Assembly (NCBI RefSeq): GCF_958298935.1
Contig: NC_084921.1
Span: forward strand, 72,001 to 136,000
Source: Phragmites australis
Taxonomy: Eukaryota; Streptophyta; Magnoliopsida; Poales; Poaceae
Direction of reading: 5' to 3'
Length of the DNA: 64,000 bases
In this document: in pieces, positions 1 through 11,703 of the stretch
Layout of the letters: each line of letters opens with the position of its first letter
Numbering within the stretch: position 1 is the first letter of the stretch
Program-made: the position numbers and the translations under genes
Notes under the pieces: generated by a model
What the model was told of the DNA's origin: nothing
The model's database searches: none
Seen by the model: the letters and a program-made list of their open reading frames with translations, nothing else

Positions 1-142
1 CAAATAGCTTGAACATGAGTTATCATCATCTACATATTTCACAATAATCTAGGATTTGCGTGTGTGAAAATGTTAGTGAACTGGATGTAGTTCTTTCATT
101 TATAGCTTCTTCAAAAATTTGTTTATTTTCTTGATTTTGCAG

Positions 143-1619
143 TGATTTTGGAGATATTTTTTATGTGGATCACTTCATTAATTCCTTAAGAGATGAGCTG
201 GTGATTGTTAAAGAACTTCCTTCGAAACTCAAGTTAAGAACTAAGCGAAGACTTTACTCGATGCCTCCTGTCAGCTGGTCAAATGAAACATACTACCTAA
301 AGCGGGTATCTTTGCTCTTTCATACTACATGCTGCAATTAGCAGCAATGAGAAAAGTTATAACAAGTGATCTTTGCTCTTCTCCTGCAGATATTACCTCT
401 TGCAAGGAAGCACAAAGTTATCCATTTCAATAAATCAGATGCCCGCCTTGCAAATAATGGCCTTCCTGTTCAACTCCAGATGCTGCGCTGCCGTGTCAAC
501 TTTGAGGCTTTGAGATTCACCCCGCAGATTGAGGCCCTTGGCAGAAAACTCATCTCCACCCTCCAGAGAAGTGGGCAATTTGTTGTGCTTCACTTACGCT
601 ATGAAATGGATATGCTCTCATTTTCAGGCTGCACACATGGCTGTTCTGATGAAGAAACCGAGGAGCTCACTAGAATGAGGTTTATGTTTTGCATTATTAC
701 TTGGTACTTTGTGCTGCTTTGATGCTTCACTAGATACAAACTGATCGTGCATGTACTGTAGATACGCTTATCCATGGTGGAAAGAAAAGGAGATCGATTC
801 TGAAGTAAAGAGGCTTCAGGGACTTTGCCCCCTCACACCAGAGGAAATTACCTTAGTGCTTAAAGCAATAGGATTCACAAAGGATACACTGATATATATT
901 GCATCTGGTGAAATCTATGGGGGTGAAAGGCGCTTGGCTGCTCTGAAGGCCGCATATCCTAAACTAGTGAGCACTTTTCTGCCAATTACATGTTCCTGGA
1001 GATTTTTTTTAATGGGGTGCCAGTTTGCTCAGTTTTATATTGTATTAGGTAAGGAAGGAGAAACTATTATCTCCTGATGAATTACGGCCATACCAGAACC
1101 ATTCAACCCAGATGGCAGCACTGGACTACATGGTTTCTATAGCAAGCGATGTTTTCATTCCCAGTTATGATGGGAATATGGCAAGGGTTGTTGAAGGTCA
1201 CCGCAGGTCTGCTTCAGAATCTGCTGGACATTTTTCTTGTCTTTTGTCTTTTATAGTATTAGTCATGTGCGAGCTTTGAATTCTTTGGGGGAAAAGACTG
1301 TCTCTGCTTTCATGATTCCAATACTACCGCCGTTGTGGTTATGAACATCTTATCTTTGCTGATCCATTTTAGGTATACGGGTTTTCGCAAGACCATCTTA
1401 TTGGACAGAAAGAAGCTTGTTGAACTCTTGGACCTTTTCCAAGGAGGTGCACTGTCCTGGGATGAATTCTCAGCTGCAGTGAAGGAAGCACACCAGAAAC
1501 GCATGGGGCAACCCTTGGAAAGAAGGATCATCCCTGGCCAGCCCAAGGAAGAGGATTATTTTTATGCTAACCCTGAAGAATGCCTTGGTTCCAATGGGGG
1601 ATTAAGAGCTGTTTCCTGA
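143..1619 (+). CDS. GT106 O-fucosyltransferase-like protein, 3' part of gene
   Basis: This is the C-terminal part of a plant O-fucosyltransferase-like glycosyltransferase (GT106/DUF246 family). Members are Golgi type II membrane proteins that transfer sugars to cell-wall glycans or proteins. Five exons join in phase by GT-AG introns: 143-305, 390-679, 762-966, 1049-1206 and 1373-1619. The first base pairs (1-142) are intron ending in TTTTGCAG. Family motifs seen in order are [86 protein letters not shown] and [11 protein letters not shown]. The N-terminal membrane anchor and the first half of the domain lie upstream of the window. The frame stops at 1617-1619 shortly after [10 protein letters not shown]. 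An alternative donor near 1590 could instead splice to an exon near 1753. The family is clear, but the exact member and its acceptor are not. Confidence 0.9.
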
Positions 1620-2160
1620 CAGTGCTTCCTGGAAAGCATTGCCAATCAGTATTGGTGCCTCAACCCGATAGCATAGCGTGTTCCTTTGTTGACACCATCA
1701 GTTTTGTACAGCTGACCAATGGTCCTTTCTGCTTACTGAGCATTTACTTCAGGTACAGGCATGTTAACGAGTCAAATGCTCACTACCAGATTCCCTCACA
1801 GAATAAAGCGGAAAAAGAAGTTGAAAACCTCTGGGTTCAGAATGAAGCGATGCCGCCCGAGCATCCAGTCTGCTCTCTTTCCACCATTTGTAATAGTTGT
1901 TGTAATCCTTTTGTTAACCAGTCACTTTTTTTTTCATTCCATTGTCCCCCACTCCCCTTTTTGCTGCTTCTGTGTTCATTTTGTAGGGGCAGTAGCTCTG
2001 ATCATGCGTAAGTAGAAGTTCATTATCCTTCTAGTTTTTTTGGTCCTATTCTGTCACCAGAACAATTTAAGATTTTCAGCTGATACAAAGATTTTCTGCA
2101 AAGTTTACTCTGACCAATGGTCGATCGATTGTTATCTTTCAGCAACTGATCCGTGGATGC
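1620..2160 (+). other. 3' region of the O-fucosyltransferase-like gene
   Basis: This follows the stop codon of the gene above and is probably its 3' UTR, possibly containing an intron. A TTCAG acceptor-like site at about 1748-1753 is followed by an open stretch rich in Lys/Arg to 2015. That stretch could be an alternative last exon or just UTR. No known domain is visible in it. Confidence 0.45.
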
Positions 2161-2282
2161 CATGCTTATTTTGTTGAACAAGATGACGTATATAATATGT
2201 CGATGTGGTTGTTGCCTTGTTCTGTACATGGGCGTGCAACTTCAGACGAATCGGCTGATTTGGATTTGCTTGCACGCCCTTA

Positions 2283-2391
2283 TTTGCCATCGCAAAATTT
2301 TGCAATTCCAAAATGTGTCACTGACATGTAGGTACAAGGCTTACGTGTCAGTGACACATTTAGGGGATTTTGCAAAATTGCAATGACATAG
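2283..2391. repeat. Foldback MITE-like hairpin
   Basis: Two arms of about 47 bases are near-complementary around a loop of about 10 bases. The inner 20 bases are almost perfect, built on AAATGTGTCACTGACA and its complement TGTCAGTGACACATTT. The outer arms carry TTGCAAAATTTTGCAA-type sequence. The TGTCACTGACATG core resembles a motif common in grass genomes. No target-site duplication was identified. A small non-autonomous element just 3' of a gene is the simplest reading; a small-RNA-producing hairpin is possible. Confidence 0.6.
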
Positions 2392-2746
2392 GAGAAATTT
2401 ACCCTGTATGAATTAGGAGTTTTTTCTAGAAGGAATATGTTTGCAAAGTTGCCTTGTATCTTTTACTGCGCCCATTTGATGACAATCATTCCTCCACGTG
2501 TGTAAATAATTCTGTGAAACCTTAATGTGTATTTTATCCGTGCAAGTTTTTGGCACAACGGACGTTTACTTAATGAGTGGTCCGACGTTTGTTTAGGTGA
2601 AGGTAATCTTTTCTTAAGTTTGGAATGCTTAGAACTGGAGAACAACTTCAGGTTACTCTAGTTCACGGCAACGACCACACGAATTCATGAGAGTTTAAGC
2701 TCAGATGTTTACTTTGCTGGTTCACTGCGAGGTTTTCAGTTGAAAG

Positions 2747-2811
2747 CACATAAATAATATCTAAGAGATCTTATTAACCACATAAATAATATATAAGAGA
2801 TCTTATTAGCA
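2747..2811. repeat. Tandem duplication, 32-bp unit
   Basis: Two adjacent copies of a sequence beginning CACATAAATAATAT and ending GAGATCTTATTA differ by only a few bases. It lies in intergenic DNA with no coding content. Confidence 0.8.
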
Positions 2812-3167
2812 CATGCATTTGTCCACCGGCCAGTAATTTCTCCTACATTGCACCGATGGTCTAAAGTCAAAACAGAACTGTACAAAACTCGAGTTGATTA
2901 AGGACGCGAGTGCTTGAAGCAAAAACATTCCATCCTTACACCTTTAGTTGCTACAACAATATAGATTTCTCTATGTATATATTTTTTCAGAACACTAATT
3001 ATTTTTGTTTAATAACGGAATAACAACATTCCGGTCTCTACGTAGGCGTTTTCAGAACCACATGGAGCATGGAATCAATTCGATTGTATGCAGTGTCCAA
3101 GCTCGTGCGAAGAACACACGGGAGAGAAACTAAGAACTCCATTGCGCCCGGCCGTATCGAACCAAAG

Positions 3168-3312
3168 CTAGCTATTTCGCGGCGGCGCCGCCGCCGGAGG
3201 TGGAAGGCTGCAGCAGGAAGTCAGGAGGACGCGGTTGAAGAGCTCGGGGTCCTCCTGCTGCGGCAGGTGCCCCGCGTTCGGGATTACCTTCATCGTCGCC
3301 CCCTCAAGTTTC
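3168..3312 (-). pseudogene. Orphan terminal exon of an alpha/beta hydrolase
   Basis: On the minus strand a TTTTGCAG acceptor precedes an open segment reading KLEGATMKVIPNAGHLPQQ followed by EDPELFNRVLL. The GHLPQQE stretch holds the catalytic histidine region of alpha/beta-fold hydrolases, which sits near the C-terminus of the family. The frame then runs TSCCSLPPP... to a stop at 3168-3170. One base different, the same DNA reads FLLQPSTSGGG..., which looks more like a normal end and suggests a frameshift. No upstream exon carrying the nucleophile elbow is visible at higher coordinates. This is most likely a captured or truncated gene end. Confidence 0.6.
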
Positions 3313-4100
3313 CTGCAAAATTTGTTTCATCTCATCAAGCTATAGCATGCCGGAGCCGGAGGACGGCGACGAGGCCGGAGAAGTGGTGGGACGGGATGAC
3401 GAGAAAGAGACCGGTCGATTCTTTTCACTGCGCGGCGCGGCGGCTTCCCGCCACGGCGTGGCGCCGGCCAATTCCGTGGCGTTTGCACGGGGTCTCTTTG
3501 CTGAGTCGCGACCGCGATGAGGATCCAACGGGTCCACGATGTGACGTTTGTACGGGGTCTCTTTGCTGAGTCGCGACAGCGAGATGAGGATCCAACGTGT
3601 CCACGATGTGGACGGTAAACGAAATACCGACCACCCGTCGTCGCGGTCAACGGCGGGCAGCCACCCGCCTGAGAGCGCCCTTGCTTGCTGCCACACGCCA
3701 GAGGGCTCTGATAGACGCTGAGAGCCCGGGCACGGTGGCACCCGGCCGGCGGCGCCAGGCGTCGCGGCCTCTGCCCCGCGCCGTGTGGGCAGTGCCACTC
3801 GCGGTACCCAGGTGAGCCCGGGTGGCGCTGCAACCACGGAGCGCGAGACGCCGCACGGCGGGACGCAGAGCATGCACCGGCGTCGCCGCTGTATTGTCCG
3901 CGTCAGCGTGGTGGTCGCCGGGTGTTGCGCCGGAGGAGAGACGCGGTCGGGACGGGCAGCGCCAGGGGCGTCCGCGCGGCGAGGCGGTGGGAGCCGACGC
4001 AGAGCACGGCGACGGTGGGTGGAAGCTTCAGCCCTTCCTGCCGTTGCTCACTGCTAAAGATAAGAGCTGCACACTTGCACCCGTTGAAAAAAATACTGTG
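3313..4100. other. GC-rich block without a recognisable gene
   Basis: This is a GC- and CpG-rich stretch in which every frame on both strands has fairly long open stretches, as expected from composition alone. None shows a known domain or a consistent exon structure. It may be a decayed first exon or a CpG-rich promoter fragment. It includes the 65-bp tandem duplication listed separately. Confidence 0.4.
3481..3611. repeat. Tandem duplication, 65-bp unit
   Basis: Two adjacent copies each run from GTTTG(C/T)ACGGGGTCTC through GCTGAGTCGCGAC to GTCCACGATGTG with few differences. They lie in the GC-rich block. Confidence 0.85.
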
Positions 4101-5814
4101 AGATGATGCGCTGCGCTCTCGGCTGTTGAGGGCAGATGCATCGTCGCTTTCTGCATGCTATACGTCTTTGACGCAAATCCAGTTCTCTCACGCTCACGCC
4201 ATGGCGCGAGGGGTCCACGACGTCCAGAGGAAAGGGATTATAACAGTTAACATTGAAAGATCTATCAAAAAATGTGAGAGTTGCTAATTTTTAATCGAAT
4301 GGAAATAAGAATATATTTTACTCAATAAAAGCAATTGTTAGATGAAAATCTAACGGTTGATAAAAACTGATTCACAAATAAATAATATTTTTCTATAATA
4401 GAGACATATATAATTTTTTTATATCATATAAATATTCGTGACTATATATATATATATATAAACGTATGATCAGACGATCGGACGAACAATACGGTGAGCG
4501 AAACAAATCATGATTTCAGTCTATTGAAGCCTAGTAAATCCAAAAAATTATCACAGTTTGGATTTAATAAAGAAGATCGTAATTCAAGTCCGATCCATAC
4601 ACAAGGCATCAGACGACTCTACGTATGCAGCATAAAGGCATAAAAGGACTCCACATATGGAATTATAAAGATAAGTCCATGCATTTTGAATCGAGCAAAA
4701 GTAATAGAGCACAAAATCTTGATTCAAATCCATTGATATTAGAAGCTATGTAGGGGAGATCAAAGAAATTTAAGAAAATAAGTTTTCAAAGAAATTTTAA
4801 CCCCGTATTGGAAATAACGTCCTAGTGAGTTTTAAAAATATTCCTATTAAGAAAAGGTTTCGACAATTAAAAAAATTATGTTGTTGTACTATTATTTTCA
4901 TGGTTTAATTTGACTTATAGGAAACTAGACATCAAATAGATTAGATGTTCAATTCTAGAAAAATCAAGAAAAAAATACAGTTCGTCAAGTGCAGCTCTAA
5001 CAATTGATTTGTAATTTATATATATTTAAATTATATCAAAACGCTCCATGTTAAGCACAAATGTACATGATATCTATTCCTATTAACAAAAACTTGCTTA
5101 AAATATAGAAAAATAAGGATTCCTTCCTAATATAATTTTTGAAGACTCTATGACTAACACTGCCGTTAATAAATTTGGATTTTAAAATTCCAAAATATAA
5201 TTTTTTTTCTTTCCATGTAATTATATTAGTACTCCATATCTAATAATACTATAGAAAATTAATTTGTTTATGAAAACCTAATTTCATATAATTTGTTGTG
5301 AATAAAAATTCTTGGACAATAATAATTACGGATGCACCAAAAATTAGTATTACAAAAAATATCTAAATATCACTCATTAGTCATAGAAAAGAAATAGATT
5401 GAAGATATTTATTCAGTTGAAAGGAACCCTCCACGTCAAGTACAGGAAACTTTTGTAATTCTATGAATCCTAGACATTCAAGAAATACTTTATTTTATTT
5501 GTTAAATTTGAATATTTGAATAATTCAATTATCAGCACCGTAAAATCAAAAAAGTATATGTTTATTCTCACGGGTTGACCACTAGTAAGACCAATATATA
5601 AAGAATTGATACAACTAACTGTAGTTATATCATGATACAAAGAAAGGGCACACCATCTTAAAAGATATCTCACTTGAAAACAAAGATATAAAGAGCAACA
5701 CGTCTTAAAAGATTAGAAAAAGTTTATTTTCATGAGACCTGAGCATTTTGTGGGCCAGGTTAGGCTCGGGTCTGTTTAGCGCAAGGGAAACTCACGTCGA
5801 ATATATTACGTTAC
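4101..5814. other. AT-rich intergenic DNA
   Basis: No gene or clear element is visible. There is a short TA microsatellite near 4443-4460. The end of the stretch (near 5745-5790) has GGGCCAGGTTAGGCTCGGG-type sequence resembling that at 10230-10530, so the two could be related element edges. Confidence 0.4.
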
Positions 5815-6300
5815 GTATAACTGCGAATGTAATATTAGTGGGCGTGCCAATATACAGAGTATACGAAAGAAGGGAGGATGTAATAATCAGAAACATGTAA
5901 ACTTTATTTATTCATATCGAATTCATAAAGTACAGTTTCTCTCATTATACATGTTACTCCACAACGCATATGCTATCTGACTATCTCAATGATCTGGTGA
6001 TTGTTTCGTCTTATTTCCCAGAGCTTCGTAAAGCGACTCTGATTAATTACGTATGTCTTTTTAGGCTACCTCTGATTAAGCTGCGCTGACAGTCGTCATA
6101 TTAAGTTCATCTCCGAGTCTGTAAGACTGTAGTCACACGCAACAAAGACCAAGCGATGTAAGTGTATAGCAATAAAAGCACTAAAGAAATGAGATAATAG
6201 TCTAGCATGAGCTTTTTGGACTGTTTATGTATCTCAGATCATCATCGGTCACATATGGTCTCAGCATCATGTATGTAAAAAGAGGTGAGCTAGGAACGTA
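5815..6300. repeat. Diverged duplicated block, copy 1
   Basis: This segment aligns, with many differences, to 7395-7900. Shared landmarks in order are a (G/A)TATAACT start, GTGCCA(A/G)TATACAG, TTATTCAT, ATAAAGTACAGTTTC, TCTGATTAAGCTGC, TGTAGTCACACGCA, AGTCTAGCATGA(G/A)CTTT and a TCATCATCGG end. Its nature is unknown. Old LTRs of a decayed retroelement are one possibility, but no LTR termini were found. Confidence 0.6.
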
Positions 6301-7394
6301 GTATGACGCGTATCTTCGATCGAAAGCTGCAGCGTGGCCACAACTATGAGCTCTAATGCCATGCTTGACTCACTCCCTCTTCAGGGCCTCAGACGTATCC
6401 CCATCAGCCGTTTCCGAAAGCAATAGGCAACTTACGCCACACAGGCAAAAGCCACAAAGGTGAGGGTGATCACTTTTTGGGCCACGAAGGCTTTTGCCGC
6501 AATGGCACTCTATTCTTTCTAACAAGCGTCATTGAATGGCCACATAGGCTATACCACAAAGGATGGTGATAACATATGAGCCACAAAGGTATCAGCCACA
6601 TAGGCAACATTTATTCTTTCTGCACTTAACATCAGGATCAAGTAATCGGGACAACCAGCAACATGGTCCTCTGAAAACATCTTAACCACTGTTTGCCTGC
6701 AATCTTCTATCGATGAACATTGGAATTTATGGGGCTGTAGGAGAACGACCCACACTCGTCCGGTAATCAAGATAGCAATAGCACATTGCACCAGTAGAGG
6801 GATCGCAGCAACAGATCTCGGTGCTGCACAGCTTAGCGCGACATGACTCAGCACAATAGAGGCATAGCGTGGCCATAGAATAGCAGGACAACAGGATTTG
6901 AATAGCCACATGGCCTTCAGCCTGTACTCCTTGCACGACGACAGCAGGGGCACCGCAGGGAACATAACAAGCGGTTTGGCCTCAGTTTTATCATCATTGG
7001 CTGGCGGAAAAACCAACAGTACAACAGCAAGACGACATGGCGCTTAGCACATAGTAAGAACAAAGAGCAAGTGCACGCCGACACGAAGGCCGGGGAGAAG
7101 CACAGCATAGTCAGCAGCATATGCACGCACATCGCACTGGGCTGCTACCCCCGATTTGGATGCTAGGGATCGGGTAAAAGCCAGCGGCAATGTGACACAG
7201 CGTAATCATGCCACAAATGGCCGGACAAAAGGAAGGGAAGGCACGACTAGGCTCACCTTGCGAGACAATAACGGTGGCGAAGCAGCTAGTGTTCATGGCG
7301 ACGACGGCTTGTGATCGGTGTTCACAGCGTGCGGCAAAATCGCGTTCAAGCAAAGTCGTCGGTGTTTCGTGAACACTTGCTGTTTGTGTTCGAA
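6301..7394. other. Region between duplicated blocks
   Basis: No supported gene. The sequence holds repeated phrases of the type GCCACA(A/C)AGG, seen at several places from 6440 to 6600 and again near 8030-8060, so it looks repeat-derived. Open frames on the minus strand (6549-7353) have no recognisable domain. Confidence 0.35.
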
Positions 7395-7900
7395 CTGCTG
7401 TATTGTATAACTATGAATATATACGGGTGTGCCAGTATACAGTCTTATACGAGAAAACATGAGACAAATCTAATTGAAACACGTAACTTTATTCATTCAT
7501 TATCAAAATTATAAAGTACAGTTTCATAGTTTACAATTTGCTTACACACATGTACAAATGCACACGCTATTTGACTAATGCTCTAGCAATCATGTCTTCC
7601 TAGTTATCGTGGCCTCGCAAGGCCGTTGGTTAATTATGTCCGGTTTCCCAAAAGAACCTCCGATTAAGCTGCTTCACTGGTCGTCGTCAGGTCATCTTTG
7701 AATCTACAAGGTTGTAGTCACACGCATCAAAACAGATCAAAGTAAGCGTTAGAAAAATAATTAAAAGGAAAAGATGGGATAAACAGTCTAGCATGAACTT
7801 TATGGACTGTTTATATATCCCGGGTCATCATCGGCCACACAGGCCTCAGAAACTGTAGCACCTCATCATCGGTCGTAGTCTCAGGTACTACAATGAGATA
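7395..7900. repeat. Diverged duplicated block, copy 2
   Basis: Partner of 5815-6300 in the same orientation, offset by about 1.58 kb. See that entry for the landmarks shared by the two copies. Confidence 0.6.
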
Positions 7901-10599
7901 GAGGGAGAGAGAGTCTAGCTATATGTCCGTTTACCAGCTACAACCTCTCGGGAGCCTAGCAAACAGCGCATGTCTCTAGACTCCTATCTACAACCTCTAA
8001 TCTCAACCTATCCCACAACAATAGAGCCACACATGCAAATACTACAAAGGCAAAAGGTGATAACAAGATGCAAAGGCAACATAGCCCCAAAGGTAACAGT
8101 GACATCCAGCAAGGAGGGGGGGGGGGAGGGCAAAATCAACCACATGGCAAAATCACAACAGAGGGTGAACAATGGGCCCAAATGGTCATCACCAGCCTCA
8201 ACTGCTAACAGAGGGCAAGCTATATTTTTAGCCCACCTCACTAATCAAAGGAACAACCAATGACACTGTACATCCAGCAACCACACCACCTAATGTAGCT
8301 CATCGCTAACTGAAACAAGTACCCGGGAGCATGGCCATTCAACACAATGATGTGCCAAGAAGTCATAACAGGATGGCAATCAGCCACAGGGAGGCAAGAA
8401 TGCTTACAGCCGGGTAAGACCAACAATAAAGCTAAATCAAGCCACAGAAATACCAGAATCACAAGGGAACCCTATATCAGATTGGTAACAGCAGGCAACA
8501 TATCTACAGATCAAGAATATTACTCCAGCATCCCACAGGGCCAACAACCACAGACCCTGAACAGCACTAGCCTAGCGAGAACAAGCCTCAACAGCTGGGC
8601 CTCAACTTAATATATAATCTGAAAGGGCAATAACATAATGCACAACCCCATATTAATAATAGAAGGAAAACTAAGAGCACCATCAGACAAAGCTATCACC
8701 CCAGATAGCAAAGAGAGCATCACCCATTAGATTGATCAATGGGGCAAACTGTCAGTGCCCACATTCAGAACTCATCACAGCTACAACAGAGGATAGAAAG
8801 ATCAATCCTTAATTCACTCGAGCCACATCAACTCATAAGCCACCGTATGCATCTACTAGCAACAGGGGAGGCTAAACGGTAACCATCAACACAGAATGGT
8901 CCTAACAGTGACCAACACTAGTATGGTGGCACTCGATCCCCAGCTAGGGGCATACACGGTGGCACTAACTCCCAGCCGACGACAAAAGACCAAAGATAAG
9001 ACAGAGGGGAAGAAACAAGCTAGCCACAAATATGTCTCCACGGCAAAAGGGCAACCGAGGCCAGAAGACAGAGATCAAATAAATATCTCTAATCACAACA
9101 TATGGCCGACCGGACCACAACGCCTTCCCACCTCCACCATCACGATCGCGGAACGGAGGCCGACCGGATCACCACCACAGAGAGCATCCGGCCACCAGCA
9201 CAAAGAACAAACCGATCACCATCGCAAAGAGCCATCCGACAGCTCACAGCTTGCACGAACATGGGCACGAGGGCACCGATTGGATCAAAGAGATGAAGAA
9301 CAGCTGAATAAAAAAAACACACCACGAGCTGGCCAAAACTTGCGGGCCCGGCATGGGCATGAAAGCTACTGACAATCACCTATATGCGCACGGACGCGGC
9401 GCGAGAACGCTGGCCGGCCAACCTGCTTTGCACAGCATTGGCACGAGGCCCGGACAATGAACCTGCTTTGCATGGCACGGACACGAGTCCTAGCCGGCGA
9501 ACCTACTTTGCACGGCACGAGCATGAGGCCAATCCTCATCCGAATGTTTACAACAAAAAACTAGCAACCCAATCCTCATTCGAATCCTCAGGAATAGACT
9601 CAAATTGAATGAGATTAAGATAGAGGATAGCTCTGGTAACCCAATCCTCATCCGAAACCTCAAGAACATACTCAAATCGAATGAGATAGAGATAGAGGAT
9701 AGCTTTGCCACCCGAGCCCAACCATCAAAGAGGGAAGAGAGGTGGTGTGGGTGGCTCAAAGACGGGGTTGAGGCCGCTGCAGCTTGGAGGCGCAGAAGCA
9801 GTTCGGGCCCACATCGCAGAGAGGAGGAGTGGTGCACCTTGTGTGGAGAGGCAATTAGAGGTGCTAGCCGCTGGCTGCGGCGGCTCAGATCAAGGAGGAG
9901 AGGGGCCGCTCCCCTAGCCAGGTGTGGCGGCTTGTTCAGGTAGAGAAGAAGAACAGGACTGGCTAGGGGTGTGCTCGGGTAGAGATAGGGTAAGGAGAGG
10001 GGCGTGGGCGCTAGCCTAGGCCGCTGTGGGCGTAGGCCAACAGATAGAGAAAAGGAGAGGGGAAGGAAGAAAGGGGTTAGGCCGCTCTGGGTGGGCTCAG
10101 GAAAGAGAAGGGGTTGGGCTGCTTTTTTTTCCTTTTTTCTTTTCTATATATATGTGTGTGTATATACATATATATGCGTATACGCTCGCATATGCATTAA
10201 AAATATATAATTAATGTGAAATGAGCACTTACGTCAAAATGCAGTCATACAGGGTTGGACCGACAAAAAGCCTGAATTTCCTGGGCCTAAAATCTGTGCC
10301 TAGTCTCGCCCAATGAACCTACCTGACCAACCAAATCGGGCCAGGCTCTAGCAACCCAAGTAGTTTTACATGTAAAATTTTTAAGATTATTATTTCGGGT
10401 AGGGCTCAGGTCAAGCTAGATTTTTTTTGGGCTGAGAAATTGCTGCCTAGGCCCAGCCCAGCAAGGTCTTTGTGACTGTTTTTCTAAGCTCTTTTGGGCC
10501 GGGCTAGGCTCAAGCTAGGCCTGTTTTGATCTGGTCCAATTTTGTGCTTGACTCTTTTGTCAGTTTACTTTTCGTCCCTCAAGTCCAAAACCAGTTAGA
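7901..10599. other. Repeat-like region without a supported gene
   Basis: Low-complexity and repeat-like DNA with a G-run near 8116-8126. Open frames at 8896-9372 and 9490-9943 have no domain and no splice structure. The stretch from 9720 to 10110 is GC-rich and purine-rich. From 10230 to 10530 there are repeated GGGCCGGGCTAGGCTC-like phrases that resemble hAT subterminal sequence, but no element ends could be set. Confidence 0.35.
9566..9712. repeat. Tandem duplication, 72-bp unit
   Basis: Two adjacent copies begin AACCCAATCCTCAT(T/C)CG and end GATAGAGGATAGCT(C/T)TG. They differ by several substitutions. Confidence 0.8.
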
Positions 10600-10769
10600 A
10601 CATACCACTCTACTCTCAAAACCAGTTCAAACGGCAGCCTCCCTAAGTCTCCCTATAAGCCGGGGGATAGAGGGAGCCTCACCGGAGCCCTAACCCCAAA
10701 ACCTGAAACCCTAACCCTAGCGGCTCGCCGGAGGTGGAGAAGGTGGCTGAAGCCTAGCGTTTGGTAAGT
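10600..10769 (+). promoter_or_regulatory. Orphan 5'-UTR-like segment with telo-box
   Basis: The stretch carries a telo-box array, AAACCCTAACCCTAG, at 10706-10720. In plants that element is typical of 5' regions of ribosomal-protein and other translation genes. A consensus splice donor GTAAGT follows at 10764-10769. No ATG-initiated coding exon follows; the downstream DNA is occupied by an Ac/Ds-like element. A captured or abandoned promoter plus UTR exon is inferred. Confidence 0.4.
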
Positions 10770-10827
10770 AGGTCGTGGTGGTTTCTTTTATTATACATGC
10801 TGTTTGGGTATGCATGGAGAGGCTAAT

Positions 10828-11695
10828 TAGGTGTGAAAACGGTAACGGGTTGGAGATCTTTTTCGACTAAACTAAAAAATGGTAATATGTATTTTTTTAT
10901 GTCATTTTCTAGCCTTAATGTTCTTTATTCCGATTTTGAGGAAAAAATGATACTGGAAATGATTTGGCCAGTTTTCGATCATTTCTGACCGTTTTCACTT
11001 TTATACTGTTTCTAACCGTTTTCACCTCTTTCTTCTACTGGGTACCCAACACCCTTACATTTGAACTTATTATCATAGTATAATAAGTATCATCCTTATA
11101 GTTAAATTGTGCATATGTTGTCAATTGCTTCACATCAATGCTTTATCATAAATCTTTCCTTAATTATTTATATGATTCATGGGTCTCAAGGCTACTAGTG
11201 AAAATGATATTAATACGGTCTATTGACAATTATTTGTTGTACCTAAACTTTGGTTCCTATATTGCTCCTGGATTGATCTTTGGTAGGAAATGACTGTAGA
11301 AAATGCCACTTGCTTTTATCTGACCCACTATCAACAGTTCAACACCGCTCCTTTGCACTTTGAGATTATTTCCAAAATACATATATTTTATTAAATGTGT
11401 CTTGTTATTTGTCTTATCATAATAGATGTGTCATATTGTCATATACTTATAGATTGTAGGCATTGTCGTATGAGATGTGTAACTTGTGCGCTACAGTTTG
11501 GTATTTTCGTTTAGAATAATTGATTCCCAATCGATATCGATATATTACCGATCTAACAATGCCATTTTCGATTTTCTGATACAACCGATGTCATATCCGT
11601 TTCCGGTATTATCACTCTGATTTTGTTTCCAAAAAAGTGTAAAACTGAAAACAATTTTAACATTTTTCAATCGTTTCCGGCCGTTTTCACCCATA
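10828..11695. mobile_element. Ac/Ds-like non-autonomous hAT element
   Basis: The left end TAGGTGTGAAAACGG and the inverted right end TATGGGTGAAAACGG closely resemble each other and the Ac/Ds-type terminus. Subterminal copies of ACCGTTTTCA or its complement occur inside, for example near 10990 and 11018. The flanking octamers are AGGCTAAT (10820-10827) and TAGCTAAT (11696-11703), six of eight identical, as expected for an old 8-bp hAT target duplication. At 868 bp it has no coding capacity. Confidence 0.65.
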
Positions 11696-11703
11696 TAGCT
11701 AAT

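Noticed and set aside
3069..4106. Several overlapping frames of 72-177 codons on both strands
   Set aside because: All lie in a GC-rich block with a tandem duplication; no domain or consistent exon structure supports any of them, apart from the hydrolase exon at 3168-3312.
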